Shown piece after piece: positions 46,640 to 56,223 of a stretch of DNA of 64,000 nt (position 1 is its first letter; every line of letters begins with the position of its first letter). The position numbers and the translations under genes are program-made. Source of the DNA: Caryophanales bacterium (GTDB lineage: Bacteria > Bacillota > Bacilli > Exiguobacteriales > Exiguobacteriaceae); NCBI GenBank assembly GCA_902363455.1, contig CABJAC010000002.1, forward strand, positions 50,486-114,485. The letters are read 5' to 3'. The notes beneath the pieces are model-generated. The model was given only the letters and a program-made list of their open reading frames with translations, ran no database searches and was not told where the DNA came from.

Positions 46640-48159
46640 ATCCTGTTATTATCGTGGCCATCATTGCCGGTGCTCTGATTTTGGCGCTGATTGCCTTATT
46701 CGTAACGAAATACCGGACAGTTGGACCGGAAGAAGCTTTAATCGTATCCGGGAGTTACCTCGGAAGCAGTCCAAGTGTCAACACGGATGAATCCGGCAAC
46801 CGGGTCAAGATCATTCGCGGCGGCGGAGCATTTATCCTACCGGTCTTTCAACAAGCATCACCACTCAGTTTACTGTCGAGCAAACTCGAAGTGACAACGC
46901 CCGAAGTCTACACGGAGCAAGGGGTTCCGGTCATGGCGGACGGGACAGCCATCATTAAAATCGGCAGCTCGATTTCTGAAATTGCGACGGCGGCTGAACA
47001 ATTCCTCGGTAAGTCAAAGGAAGACCGGGAAGGCGAAGCCCGTGAAGTCCTCGAAGGTCACTTGCGTTCGATCCTCGGTTCGATGACGGTCGAAGAAATC
47101 TATAAGAACCGCGATAAATTCTCGCAAGAAGTCCAACGTGTCGCGTCTCAGGATTTAGCGAAGATGGGACTGGTCATCGTATCGTTTACGATCAAAGATG
47201 TCCGGGATAAAAACGGTTATTTGGAGTCACTCGGGAAACCGCGGATTGCCCAGGTTCGCCGTGATGCGGATATCGCAACGGCCGATGCAGAAAAAGAAAC
47301 ACGGATCAAACGGGCGGAAGCCTCAAAAGATGCCAAAAAGGCAGAGCTCGAACGGGCGACGGAAATTGCGGAAGCGGAAAAAGAAAATCAGCTGAAGATG
47401 GCCGATTACCGCCGCGAGCAGGACATCGCGAAAGCGAAAGCCGACCAAGCGTATGATCTCGAAAATGCGCGTGCCCAACAGGAAGTTACGGAACAACAAA
47501 TGCAGATCAAAATCATCGAACGTCAGAAGCAAATCGAGCTGGAAGAACGTGAGATTCTCCGCCGCGAGAAACAATACGATGCGGAAGTCAAAAAACGGGC
47601 GGACGCCGACCGGTACTCGATTGAACAGGCGGCACAAGCCGACCGCGCGAAACAATATGCGGAAGCAGATGCCACGAAATACCGGATTGAAGCGTCCGCG
47701 AAAGCCGACGCTGAACGGATTCGTCTCGATGGTCTGGCCAAAGCGGAAGCGGAGCGGGCACAAGGGGAAACCGAAGCCGATATCATCCGTCTGAAAGGTC
47801 TTGCAGAAGCCGAAGCGAAAGAAAAAATCGCTCAAGCGTTCGAACAATTTGGACAAGCGGCGATTCTCGATATGGTTGTCCGGATGATGCCGGAATATGC
47901 GAAACAAGTTGCGACACCGCTCAGCAACATCGACAAGATCACGGTCGTCGATACAGGAAGCGGGGAAGGTGGCGGAGCAAATCGGGTGACTGGATACGCC
48001 ACTGACTTGATGGCATCGTTGCAGGAAACACTTAAAGCATCATCCGGCATCGATGTAAAAGACTTGATCGAAAACTTCTCGGGCAAAGGCACGACGAAAC
48101 CATTGACGGTCAACTTGAACCAAGGGGAACCGGTCGCTTCGGGAACGAAGTCTGAATGA
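46636..48159 (+). CDS. floT: flotillin-like protein FloT
   Basis: A 507-residue scaffold protein of membrane microdomains. An N-terminal hydrophobic hairpin (about 4-25) inserts into the membrane, followed by the SPFH/PHB domain (to about 200, with ILPVFQQASPLSLLSSKLEV), and a long coiled coil rich in Ala, Glu and Lys (about 210-400) typical of flotillins. It organises signalling and transport proteins and affects membrane fluidity. ATG 46636 follows GAGGAG; it is coupled to yuaF upstream and to a membrane protein downstream. Confidence 0.95.
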   Translation: MNPVIIVAIIAGALILALIALFVTKYRTVGPEEALIVSGSYLGSSPSVNTDESGNRVKIIRGGGAFILPVFQQASPLSLLSSKLEVTTPEVYTEQGVPVMADGTAIIKIGSSISEIATAAEQFLGKSKEDREGEAREVLEGHLRSILGSMTVEEIYKNRDKFSQEVQRVASQDLAKMGLVIVSFTIKDVRDKNGYLESLGKPRIAQVRRDADIATADAEKETRIKRAEASKDAKKAELERATEIAEAEKENQLKMADYRREQDIAKAKADQAYDLENARAQQEVTEQQMQIKIIERQKQIELEEREILRREKQYDAEVKKRADADRYSIEQAAQADRAKQYAEADATKYRIEASAKADAERIRLDGLAKAEAERAQGETEADIIRLKGLAEAEAKEKIAQAFEQFGQAAILDMVVRMMPEYAKQVATPLSNIDKITVVDTGSGEGGGANRVTGYATDLMASLQETLKASSGIDVKDLIENFSGKGTTKPLTVNLNQGEPVASGTKSE

Positions 48160-48566
48160 AACCGAACGTTGTCTTGACGATGCTGTTCCTGCTAGTCGTC
48201 GTAAATCTCGTCGCCCCGCTTTCGCTACTTTTCCTCGTAGCAATCGCTTCGGCGTTCGGGCTGTATAAAGGTTATACATCAGAGGACGGAATCCAGAACA
48301 TCTTTAACGTCAAGCGCGTTTCCTATTCGCTTCGTCATCCGCTGACGCGGGCGGAAGCGCTGGCTGCCGGTCTAATCGGTCTGTTGACGATAGATCTTCC
48401 CTACTTGTGGAACGGAATCCGGACAGGACTGTCCTTGCAAGACGTCGGCTATTTGTTATTTGAACTAGTGACGTTGCTCTTGTTTGTCTATGTATTGTTC
48501 CGCTTTTTGTTGCTCGGGCTTTTTGAACCGGGAACAGAGCGGACACCGTATGCATCGAGACGATAA
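48156..48566 (+). CDS. membrane protein coupled to floT
   Basis: A 136-residue protein with about four hydrophobic helices and two basic loops (VKRVSYSLRHPLTRAEAL, RTPYASRR). It begins inside the floT stop codon (ATGA), so it is translated with flotillin. The B. subtilis operon instead ends with an acetyltransferase (YuaI), so this partner is different; family not recognised. A role in microdomain assembly is only inferred from coupling. Confidence 0.72.
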   Translation: MKPNVVLTMLFLLVVVNLVAPLSLLFLVAIASAFGLYKGYTSEDGIQNIFNVKRVSYSLRHPLTRAEALAAGLIGLLTIDLPYLWNGIRTGLSLQDVGYLLFELVTLLLFVYVLFRFLLLGLFEPGTERTPYASRR

Positions 48567-48592
48567 AACAGTGAAATAACAGATTAAAAAAC

Positions 48593-48652
48593 AAAAAATC
48601 CGGATGATCCAACCTTTCCTGATAAAGAAGAGGGGGATCATTCGGATTTTTT
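48593..48652. terminator. bidirectional terminator after the flotillin operon
   Basis: AAAAAATCCG.ATGATCC pairs with GGATCAT.CGGATTTTTT around a 26-base loop; it serves the convergent degV-like gene too. Confidence 0.8.
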
Positions 48653-48676
48653 AGTACGGATAAAATCAAGCAACTG

Positions 48677-49525
48677 TCAGGCCGGCAAATCATAGCCGAT
48701 GACAAGCAGTCCTGGTCCGGTGTGCGAACCGATGGCCGCTCCGGCAATCGTAATCAAGACTTCGCTTGGAGAGAAGTGGGCTTCAATCAATTGTTTTAAT
48801 TGTTCCGCCCGTTCGAGCGAGTCGCCGTGACCGATGATGATCCGGTGGCCGTCGATGGCGGGACGTGCTTCTTCCATCCATTCGACAATCCGGTTCATGA
48901 CTTTTTTCTGACCACGGATCTTTTCTTTTGGAATCAGTTTCCCGTCTTCGACCGTCAACAGTGGAAGAATCGACAACAGACCGCCGATGAAGGCACTTGC
49001 CCGCGAGACACGCCCGCCGCGCATCAGGTATTCGAGCGATTCGACCGTAAATAAGTGTCGGACGGTACTGATTTTTTGTTCCGTATACGTCTTCGTTTCC
49101 TCAAACGAATGCGTTTTTGCATATTCAGCGACGTCTAAGACGAACAGTCCTTGACCGGTCGAAGCAGTTTTCGTGTCGATGATCGCATACGGGACATCGG
49201 GATAGGTTTCAGCGAGTTCTGCTGCAAGCATCGTCGCGGTTTGGTAAGTACCGGACAGTTCGCTGGAAAACGCCAGATAGATAAACGGGTCACCTTGTTT
49301 AAAGTGCGCCGTAAAGACCTCGACCATCCGTGACACCTCGACTTGGAACGTTTTAGGTGCGGCACCTTCCCGCATTTTGGCGTAGAGTTCGAGCGGCGAA
49401 ATGGATTCCCCGTCAAAAAACGTATCTTCTCCAATCAACACGCCAAACGGCATGACGGTAAAGTCATAGGCGTTCAATAATTCTTTTGGTGCATCGGCAC
49501 CACTGTCTGTAATAAAACGTATCAT
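48677..49525 (-). CDS. DegV family fatty-acid-binding protein
   Basis: A 282-residue protein of the DegV/FakB fold. ITDSGADAP at the N-terminus, FSSELSGTYQTA, and LEYLMRGGRVSRASAFIG in the middle are the family motifs; the C-terminus has GAAIGSHTGPGLL. FakB relatives hand fatty acids to the kinase FakA for phosphorylation. No fakA is adjacent. AAAGGAGAG precedes the ATG. Confidence 0.92.
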   Translation of the reverse strand: MIRFITDSGADAPKELLNAYDFTVMPFGVLIGEDTFFDGESISPLELYAKMREGAAPKTFQVEVSRMVEVFTAHFKQGDPFIYLAFSSELSGTYQTATMLAAELAETYPDVPYAIIDTKTASTGQGLFVLDVAEYAKTHSFEETKTYTEQKISTVRHLFTVESLEYLMRGGRVSRASAFIGGLLSILPLLTVEDGKLIPKEKIRGQKKVMNRIVEWMEEARPAIDGHRIIIGHGDSLERAEQLKQLIEAHFSPSEVLITIAGAAIGSHTGPGLLVIGYDLPA

Positions 49526-49539
49526 GTTCGTTCTCTCCT

Positions 49540-50364
49540 TTATTCACCTAGGACTTTTTCATTTCGATCCAACATCCGACCCAGGTTTACACCGAAGCGT
49601 TCGTTCTCGATTTCGCTCAAGACGGACGGTGTGAGTGTCGCGCCGAGTTCCATCAAGGAGCGATAGACACGCAAGAGACATGATTCGACCGTTAACGGAA
49701 GCTGCAGTAACTCTTCAAGGGAAGCCATCGTTTCCGGGACGACGGTCGGATACACGAATTTAGTTGTTTCTCCTTGTAAGGCGGCAGCGTAAAAATCACG
49801 GACAAGTTGCGCTCGGGCACTGCCACTGCCGTTCACGCAGAGATAAATTTGGACAGCGACGCCTCCGCGGACACGTCGTTGTGAGATGCCGGCAAACTTT
49901 TTACCGGCAATCGATAAGTCATACGATCCGGGACAATACGAACCAACGACCTCTCCGGCGACGATCGCATCAGTTTCTTCGGCGAACATACGGCGGACAA
50001 GAGCAAGCATCGCTTCATATCCGCTGTCGATATCAATCCCGCCGCGTTCCGGAAGAACAAGCGAGACGTTGAGGACGCCGGCATCGAGGACGACGGCAAG
50101 GCCGCCGGAATTCCGAATGACCGGCTGGAAACCATGGGCGTGCAAAACGTCAATTCCTTGATCGAGATAAGGAAGACGCGCATCTTGGATTCCGAGGACA
50201 ACGGTTTCGTGGTGGACCCACGAACGGATGGCTGCACCTTCTGTAGCGACGGAGGCGCATAATGTATCGTCCATCGCAAACGATTGTGTCGCATGAAAGG
50301 CGTTTCCGAGTGACGTTTGATCAAAAATACGATAATGTTCTTGTTTTAAGAGTTCGATTCCCAT
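49540..50364 (-). CDS. lipL: octanoyl-[GcvH]:protein N-octanoyltransferase LipL
   Basis: A 274-residue lipoyl-synthesis enzyme moving octanoate from GcvH to E2 subunits. The catalytic cysteine lies in GSYCPGSYDLSIAGKKFAGISQRR, which separates LipL from lipoate ligases; RNSGGLAVVLDAGVLNVSL is the substrate pocket. ATG 50364 has AAGGAA at 8 bases; the open frame upstream has no ribosome site. It is divergent from ywfO, an arrangement resembling B. subtilis ywfL-ywfO. Confidence 0.93.
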   Translation of the reverse strand: MGIELLKQEHYRIFDQTSLGNAFHATQSFAMDDTLCASVATEGAAIRSWVHHETVVLGIQDARLPYLDQGIDVLHAHGFQPVIRNSGGLAVVLDAGVLNVSLVLPERGGIDIDSGYEAMLALVRRMFAEETDAIVAGEVVGSYCPGSYDLSIAGKKFAGISQRRVRGGVAVQIYLCVNGSGSARAQLVRDFYAAALQGETTKFVYPTVVPETMASLEELLQLPLTVESCLLRVYRSLMELGATLTPSVLSEIENERFGVNLGRMLDRNEKVLGE

Positions 50365-50511
50365 AGGCTCGTTCCTTTTTTTCTGGATTTGCGACATCAT
50401 TATAGCATAAGGCGATGTAAACTTTCTGTAAGAAGCAAGTGAAGGAACAGGAACAAACCGTTTCAGACCGAAATAGAACGATAGAGAACGAACCATTAAA
50501 GGAGAGAGTGT

Positions 50512-51816
50512 ATGTATCAGTCACTGGGGCAACTAAAAGAAACAAAGGTATTTAAGGATCCCGTTCATCGTTACATCTACGTCAGTGACCAATTGATCTG
50601 GCAATTGATCGGAACAAAGGAATTTCAACGCTTGCGCCGGATCAAACAACTCGGAACATCGTTTTTGACGTTCCATGGAGCCGAGCACACCCGTTTCCAC
50701 CATTCACTCGGCGTATATGAGATTACGCGGCAGTTGATTGATGTCTTTAACGGTCGGGCTGATTGGGACGATCAGTCCCGTGAATTGACGCTTGTCGCGG
50801 CACTGCTGCATGATGTCGGACACGGACCCTTTTCGCATGCTTTTGAGAACGTCTTTGGCGTCGATCACGAAGAATGGACGGAACGAATCATTTTGGGGGA
50901 TACAGAAATCAAGCAGGTCCTGGATCAAGTCGGCGAAGGATTTGCGGAAGAAGTGGCATCGATCATCAATAAAACCCACCCGAATCAATTGCTCGTGACG
51001 ATGATCAGTTCCCAGCTCGATGTCGACCGGATGGATTATCTGTTGCGGGATGCGCACTTTGCCGGTGTCAGTTACGGAAAATTCGATCTTGAGCGGATGC
51101 TGCGTGTCCTGCGTCCGGCACCGAATCAGATGGTCGTCAAGCAGTCCGGCATGCACTCGATTGAAGATTACATCATGAGGCGTTATCAGATGTACTGGCA
51201 AGTCTACCTGCATCCCGTCACGCGATCGAGTGATTATTTATTAAAAGCGATTCTTGAACGAGCCAAAGAACTGTATACGGGCGATTACGAATTTGCGATT
51301 GATCCGGTTCATTTAAGTCCACTCTTTACACAACAGATGTCCTTAAAAAACTATTTGGCACTCGACGAGACAATCGTCTACTTCTATTTCCAACAATGGG
51401 CAGAAGAGGAAGACATAGTATTAAGTGATCTAGCCCGTCGGTTCGTCGACCGAAAATTATTTAAATACGTTGATTATCCGGCAGAAAAACGGGCCCGTGT
51501 CCATGAGAAACTTTGTATCTTGTTTAAAAAAATCGGACTCAATCCAACGTATTATCTGCTTGAAGACAAGCTCAGCCGCTTACCGTATGACTTATATGGA
51601 GATAACGGTGAAATCAGCAAACAACCAATCATGCTCCAGATGAAAAATGGTCAGACGAAAGAGATCTCACAAGTCTCGCCCCTCGTTCAAGCGATTGCCA
51701 ATTCGCGTCAGACAGATGAAAAGCTGTTTTATCCCCAAGAAATCCTGCACGACTTACGCGAGTTTGCGAATGAGAAGATGCAAATCGATCAATTGTTACT
51801 CGGAGAAGAGTCATGA
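50512..51816 (+). CDS. ywfO: HD-domain phosphohydrolase YwfO
   Basis: A 434-residue protein with an N-terminal HD domain: FHHSLGVYEITRQL, LLHDVGHGPFSHAFE and SSQLDVDRMDYLLRD give the full metal-binding set. The C-terminal half is the YwfO/SAMHD1-like helical extension. Homologues hydrolyse dNTPs or related nucleotides; B. subtilis YwfO has been linked to dNTP control. AAAGGAGAG precedes the ATG. It overlaps the next gene by 4 bases. Confidence 0.9.
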   Translation: MYQSLGQLKETKVFKDPVHRYIYVSDQLIWQLIGTKEFQRLRRIKQLGTSFLTFHGAEHTRFHHSLGVYEITRQLIDVFNGRADWDDQSRELTLVAALLHDVGHGPFSHAFENVFGVDHEEWTERIILGDTEIKQVLDQVGEGFAEEVASIINKTHPNQLLVTMISSQLDVDRMDYLLRDAHFAGVSYGKFDLERMLRVLRPAPNQMVVKQSGMHSIEDYIMRRYQMYWQVYLHPVTRSSDYLLKAILERAKELYTGDYEFAIDPVHLSPLFTQQMSLKNYLALDETIVYFYFQQWAEEEDIVLSDLARRFVDRKLFKYVDYPAEKRARVHEKLCILFKKIGLNPTYYLLEDKLSRLPYDLYGDNGEISKQPIMLQMKNGQTKEISQVSPLVQAIANSRQTDEKLFYPQEILHDLREFANEKMQIDQLLLGEES

Positions 51817-52673
51817 ACGACATCATCGCAACTATCTTACAGCGTGCCGGATTAGAACAGGAACCGATTGAACCGTTAAAAGGCGCCACGTCCTCGTATG
51901 TGTTCCGGGCGGGGAAGAGTGTTTTTCGGATTCATACAAACGCTGCATGGCTCAAACAGGAACCGGACCTCGTCGCGCACGAGGTTTTTGCGTTGCAGGC
52001 GGCAGGTCATCTTGGACCGGATGTTGAGAATTATCAATTGACGCGGGAGGGTGACATTCCGCCGTGGATTCAAATGACGTATCTGCCGGGAACCATTCGA
52101 CTCGAGCCGCTCGATCGTTCCTATCTCAGACAACTGGCCAAGACGTTAGTGAGGATTCATCAACTGCCGATCCCGGAACGCCGGTATCAGTATGCCCCGT
52201 ATGCGACGCAACGAATGGTTCCGTCTTGGGCGAAACGAACTGAAATATGGCAAAGAGCCGCAGAAGAACCGCCGGCAATGAGCCGTCAAATTCGATTCAT
52301 TCATCGTGATTTCCATCCGGTCAATGTGTTATACGGTTCAGAACAACAGTATAACGTAGTCGATTGGATCAATGCCTGTGTGGGTCCGATTGAAGCCGAC
52401 GTCGCTCATTGCCGATTGAATCTTGCGCTGCTCGAATCGCTCGAGGCAGCAGATCAATTTTTAGCTGAATATATCGAGTTGAGCGGATTGAGCGGATTTT
52501 CGTATGATCGAAAATGGGATTTAACGGCCGTTTTTGATTTTGAACCTGAGACCATTGATGTTTATCCCGGTTGGAAAGCATATGGGAAGGCGAACATCAG
52601 TCGGGCCAATGTTCGGGAACGGATGGAAAACATTGTATTGAAAGTTTATGAAAATGACGAAAGCGGTTACTAA
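51813..52673 (+). CDS. aminoglycoside phosphotransferase-like kinase
   Basis: A 286-residue APH-fold kinase. The N-terminal lobe is short with FRIHTN supplying the probable ATP lysine region, and the catalytic loop is FIHRDFHPVNVLY, followed by metal-binding VVDWINACVGPIEADVAHCRLNL. Relatives phosphorylate aminoglycosides, choline, homoserine or thiamine; no substrate is assigned. It is translationally coupled to ywfO through ATGA. No resistance-island features surround it, so a housekeeping substrate is more likely than a drug. Confidence 0.85.
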   Translation: MNDIIATILQRAGLEQEPIEPLKGATSSYVFRAGKSVFRIHTNAAWLKQEPDLVAHEVFALQAAGHLGPDVENYQLTREGDIPPWIQMTYLPGTIRLEPLDRSYLRQLAKTLVRIHQLPIPERRYQYAPYATQRMVPSWAKRTEIWQRAAEEPPAMSRQIRFIHRDFHPVNVLYGSEQQYNVVDWINACVGPIEADVAHCRLNLALLESLEAADQFLAEYIELSGLSGFSYDRKWDLTAVFDFEPETIDVYPGWKAYGKANISRANVRERMENIVLKVYENDESGY

Positions 52674-52797
52674 ATGAACTTTACCCCTTGCAGTTCTTCC
52701 GAATGTTGATTATTCTAGTACTTGGGAAAGAGATTGAACGTCAGACCTCGTACTTATGTACAACTGATAAAATAAACTATGGATTGAGGGATAGTTC

Positions 52798-53976
52798 GTG
52801 AAATATTTAATCGCAATACTTGGACTTGTCGTCGTGTTTGGCTTGGCATTCCTTGTCAGTAGCAACCGTAAAGGCATCAAATTGAAACCGCTTGCGGTCA
52901 TGCTAGTGCTTCAGCTTGTTCTTGGATTCATCCTGTTGAATACGTCGTTCGGTTTTATCATCATTAAGGGAATCGCAAAGATCTTTGATAAATTGCTCAG
53001 TTATGCAGCAATCGGTATCAACTTCGTCTTCGGTGGATTAGCGAACGAAGGGGCACAACCATTCTTCATCAACGTTCTGTTACCAATCGTTTTCATCTCG
53101 GCTTTGATCGGGATTTTACAGTTCACGAAAATTTTACCGCTCCTCATGCGCGGGATCGGCTTAGTCCTTTCAAAAATCAACGGCATGGGACAACTTGAGT
53201 CATACAATGCCGTAGCGTCAGCTGCAATCGGTCAGTCAGAAGTTTTCATCACGGTTAAAAAACAAATCGGTAAATTACCGCCCAACCGTCTATATACGTT
53301 ATGTGCGTCTGCGATGTCGACGGTGTCGATGTCAATCGTCGGAGCGTACATGACAATGGTTGAACCGAAATATGTCGTCACAGCCATCGTCTTGAACCTG
53401 TTTGGTGGATTCATGATCGTTTCAATCATCAATCCGTATACGGTTGATCCAAAAGAAGATATTTTGGAAATCGTTGAAGAAAAACAAACGTTCTTCGAAA
53501 TGCTCGGCGAATACATCCTGGACGGATTCAAAGTTGCGATCATCGTCGGAGCGATGTTGATCGGATACAATGCCTTGATCGGAATGGTCAATGACATCTT
53601 CTTGATGGTACTCGGCATCTCATTCCAAGACATCCTCGGTTACATCTTCGCACCGTTCGCCTTCATCATGGGGATTCCATGGGCAGAAGCGGTCAGTGCA
53701 GGTAGTATCATGGCAACTAAATTGATCACAAACGAATTCGTCGCGATGCTCAGCTTGCCTGAATACGCAAAAGAATTCTCAGAGCGGACACTCGGAATCG
53801 TTTCCGTCTTCTTGATTTCGTTCGCGAACTTCTCTTCAATCGGAATCATTGCTGGTGCTGTCAAAGGACTTGACGATCGTCAAGGAAGTGTCGCAGCAAG
53901 CTTTGGTCTGAAGTTACTCTACGGAGCAACACTGGTCAGCGTCTTGACGGCAATCGTCGTCAGTGTGTTACTGTAA
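52798..53976 (+). CDS. nupC: NupC-type concentrative nucleoside transporter
   Basis: A 392-residue nucleoside/proton symporter of the CNT family. FGGLANEGAQPFFINVLLPIVFISALIGILQ, GQLESYNAVASAAIGQSEVF and CASAMSTVSMSIVGAYMTMV are the diagnostic nucleoside-binding regions. GTG start at 52798, 7 bases after GAGGG. Monocistronic. Substrate range (pyrimidine or broad nucleosides) cannot be decided. Confidence 0.94.
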   Translation: MKYLIAILGLVVVFGLAFLVSSNRKGIKLKPLAVMLVLQLVLGFILLNTSFGFIIIKGIAKIFDKLLSYAAIGINFVFGGLANEGAQPFFINVLLPIVFISALIGILQFTKILPLLMRGIGLVLSKINGMGQLESYNAVASAAIGQSEVFITVKKQIGKLPPNRLYTLCASAMSTVSMSIVGAYMTMVEPKYVVTAIVLNLFGGFMIVSIINPYTVDPKEDILEIVEEKQTFFEMLGEYILDGFKVAIIVGAMLIGYNALIGMVNDIFLMVLGISFQDILGYIFAPFAFIMGIPWAEAVSAGSIMATKLITNEFVAMLSLPEYAKEFSERTLGIVSVFLISFANFSSIGIIAGAVKGLDDRQGSVAASFGLKLLYGATLVSVLTAIVVSVLL

Positions 53977-54010
53977 TTTAAATTGGGGTGACGATCCGGT
54001 CGCTCAATCA

Positions 54011-54049
54011 AAGAAGGACCCGATTTTTAAAATCAGGTCCTTCTTTTTT
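54011..54049. terminator. bidirectional terminator after nupC
   Basis: AAGAAGGACC.GATT pairs with AATC.GGTCCTTCTT, then T run. Confidence 0.9.
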
Positions 54050-54068
54050 GTTCTGTAAAATCATTGTT

Positions 54069-54698
54069 TTAGCCGCGCGAAGCAATCCCGACCCGTTCGT
54101 GGTGGAACAAGCCGTCCTTGTAAACTTCGTAGGCGAAGCGGGCGACGTTGATTCGGGGAATCGGACCGGTTTCGTGGGTGAATCGGTTCGATTCGATCAA
54201 GACATCCTCAATCGCTTCATCTTCGGTGAGCTGTGTCGGGCAGATGATCGTATAATCGACGTCGGCATCTTTCAGCGTCAGATAGGCTTTGAGATGATCT
54301 TCGGCCGCGACAGTCGAACGACGACGGGATTCGCTCGACTGGAACCGGTATTTGCCGGGTTCATCCGAAGCATCAAGAATGCCAGCCGTGCTGACAAAAA
54401 CGATGCGGTCAATCTGTTGTTCTTTCATTTTTGTGACGAGGTGGGGAATCGCTACCGAAAGAATTTGTTTTTGATCGGTCCCGAGACAGCTGAAGACAGC
54501 CGAAGTCCCTTGAACGACGCGTTCGAGATCATCCGCGTCGGTGGCGTCACCCTGGATGACTGTCAGATGGGGATGATCAGGCAAACTGTGTTGCTCAGAA
54601 CGAACGAGTGCGCGCACCTCGTGTCCTTCTTGCAGCAGTAAGTCGAGTAATGGTCGTCCCGTTCTCCCGGTTGCGCCGAGTAAGCTGAATGTGGCCAT
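54069..54698 (-). CDS. NAD(P)-binding NmrA/YwnB-like protein
   Basis: A 209-residue atypical SDR. The cofactor loop is LLGATGRTGRPLLDLLL, followed by VIQGDATDADDLERVVQG, VFSCLG and IVFVSTAGI. Such proteins bind NAD(P)H and act as reductases or redox sensors; B. subtilis YwnB is similar in size. AAAGGA precedes the ATG. Confidence 0.85.
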   Translation of the reverse strand: MATFSLLGATGRTGRPLLDLLLQEGHEVRALVRSEQHSLPDHPHLTVIQGDATDADDLERVVQGTSAVFSCLGTDQKQILSVAIPHLVTKMKEQQIDRIVFVSTAGILDASDEPGKYRFQSSESRRRSTVAAEDHLKAYLTLKDADVDYTIICPTQLTEDEAIEDVLIESNRFTHETGPIPRINVARFAYEVYKDGLFHHERVGIASRG

Positions 54699-54733
54699 GA
54701 TAATTCATCCTTTCTCTGGTAAGTATATGGAAC

Positions 54734-54764
54734 AGGAGGAACGATACGGTAGAATCGTTCCTCC
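54734..54764. repeat. perfect hairpin between 4-OT and NmrA-like genes
   Basis: AGGAGGAACGAT and ATCGTTCCTCCT arms around CGGTAGA or so. No T run on either side, so it may act as a processing or weak termination site. Confidence 0.5.
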
Positions 54765-54774
54765 TGAGAAGTGT

Positions 54775-54960
54775 TTATTTGTCAGCGAACATCACGCCAG
54801 CTTGACCATAATCGGTTTTCTCCATCTCTTCGATGAAGACAGTGACGTTTTCTTTTGGAGCATCAACAGATTCGGACACGGCTGCTGTGACTTTTTCGAT
54901 TAAAGCACGTTTTTGTTCAACGGTGCGTCCGGCTAACATTTTGACTGTAACGTAAGGCAT
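54775..54960 (-). CDS. ywhB: 4-oxalocrotonate tautomerase family enzyme
   Basis: A 61-residue tautomerase. After removal of the initiator Met the N-terminal Pro (MPYVTVKMLAGR) is the catalytic base; Arg in AGRT and the C-terminal region are conserved. It forms hexamers and converts 2-hydroxymuconate-type enols to enones; the physiological substrate in Bacillales is unknown. GGAGGAA precedes the ATG. It lies near ywhD and speEB as in B. subtilis. Confidence 0.9.
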   Translation of the reverse strand: MPYVTVKMLAGRTVEQKRALIEKVTAAVSESVDAPKENVTVFIEEMEKTDYGQAGVMFADK

Positions 54961-55128
54961 TTCTATTCCTCCTTCTGTTATAAGTTCAACACGCCATCAG
55001 TATACCGTACGTCACCCGGGTTGCGTCAAACCGCACATGGAAATCGAAAAAGAAGGGTATAAGACAGGAGTAGACTGTCGTAAGCAAGAAATACTTATAT
55101 TAACAAATGATGAGGATGAGGTGAAGGC

Positions 55129-55656
55129 ATGGAGATGGAACCTGTGATTCGTAAAAAAATCCATACGCTACTGATTTTTGACCGCGCTTTACCAGAAGAT
55201 GACACGTATCCCCTGTCAGGAGCAAAAGGTCTCGAGGTGGCGGAAGTGTTGTTCGGACAAAACATTCCGTTTGGACGGCTCGTGACGGACAAGGAACTGG
55301 CTGTACTGGTCGGCAACGAGGAAGCCAAACGATACGGGATGTTGACGTTGTTACGTGACGATATCCGTTTTAAGCCGATTTTTCAAAATCGGAAACCAAC
55401 GCCGGAAATTGAAGAAGAAATTTCGGAGCGTGTTCGGGAGCTGGCCAAACAATTGCGGGCCATCCGCTCAAGATGTTCGTCACTCGAGCGGGTCATCTTG
55501 TTTGGACGTGGTGCGCAAACGCTGTATGACCAAGCCTTAGTGCAGTTAGAAGAGCTCAATCCTCCTGCTCACGAAGAGCTGACGTCCCTGGAGTGTCATC
55601 GCTTACCGACGATTCGTCGTGTCACACGTGACCAGCTAGAGACGCTGAGACGATAA
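55129..55656 (+). CDS. hypothetical cytoplasmic protein, 175 residues
   Basis: A charged soluble protein with no signal or membrane segment. A middle helical region (EISERVRELAKQLRAIRSRC) links two more conserved-looking parts: FGRLVTDKELAVLVGNEEAKRYGML and RVILFGRGAQTLYDQALVQLEEL. No family was recognised. GAGGTGA precedes ATG 55129 closely; ATG 55135 is also possible. It lies where B. subtilis has the peptidase gene ywhC, between ywhB and ywhD. Confidence 0.7.
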   Translation: MEMEPVIRKKIHTLLIFDRALPEDDTYPLSGAKGLEVAEVLFGQNIPFGRLVTDKELAVLVGNEEAKRYGMLTLLRDDIRFKPIFQNRKPTPEIEEEISERVRELAKQLRAIRSRCSSLERVILFGRGAQTLYDQALVQLEELNPPAHEELTSLECHRLPTIRRVTRDQLETLRR

Positions 55657-55726
55657 ACGAAGACTTGCGCCGACTGTTGGATGCGGTATGATAGAAGCAA
55701 CAGCGGTAAAAGGGGACGAGTAAACG

Positions 55727-56221
55727 ATGGAAAAGAAAATTAACTTTAATATCATTTCAGATAACTCAACAGACGGACACGGTGGATTTGGTGTCGGGAC
55801 GTTAAGCCTAAACAGTATGTCACCGGTCATCATTTCACCGGAAGATGGTGAAGCCTATATCGATATGGGCGCTATGCATGCCAAGGCGGCAATCGAAAAA
55901 CGGATTAAGTTCACGACGGACAAAGCGGATACACCAAACGGGAAACCGTACTGGATTGTCTGGGTGACGGTCGGTCGGAAACCGGAAGGCTTTTATTACG
56001 GCGGCGTCGCAGCGTGTGACCTGTTAGTCGATGTCGAAGCGAGACGCGGCTTTAAGATTTTGGCGGATCACGTCAACAAGATGGACAAATCGTTAAAAGG
56101 ACGGATCGTCGTCAGTCATATGGATGAGACATCGAAACGATTGTTGCGTGAATTCCTGAAAACACATAAACCGGAGATGTGGGAGAATGCAGAACCGGAA
56201 TTACATGAAGCATTGGCTTAA
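55727..56221 (+). CDS. ywhD: YwhD family protein
   Basis: A 164-residue protein. NIISDNSTDGHGGFGVGTLSLNSMSPVII at the start and GEAYIDMGAMHAKAAIEKRIKF are strongly typical of YwhD, a conserved Bacillales family without known function. The C-terminal part is helical (DETSKRLLREFLKTHKPEMW). It is followed at once by the 56.2-kb palindrome that supplies its terminator. Confidence 0.9.
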   Translation: MEKKINFNIISDNSTDGHGGFGVGTLSLNSMSPVIISPEDGEAYIDMGAMHAKAAIEKRIKFTTDKADTPNGKPYWIVWVTVGRKPEGFYYGGVAACDLLVDVEARRGFKILADHVNKMDKSLKGRIVVSHMDETSKRLLREFLKTHKPEMWENAEPELHEALA

Positions 56222-56223
56222 AA

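Noticed and set aside
47323..47907. Long open frame antisense to floT
   Set aside because: It mirrors the repetitive Ala/Glu/Lys coiled-coil coding of floT and has no ribosome site.
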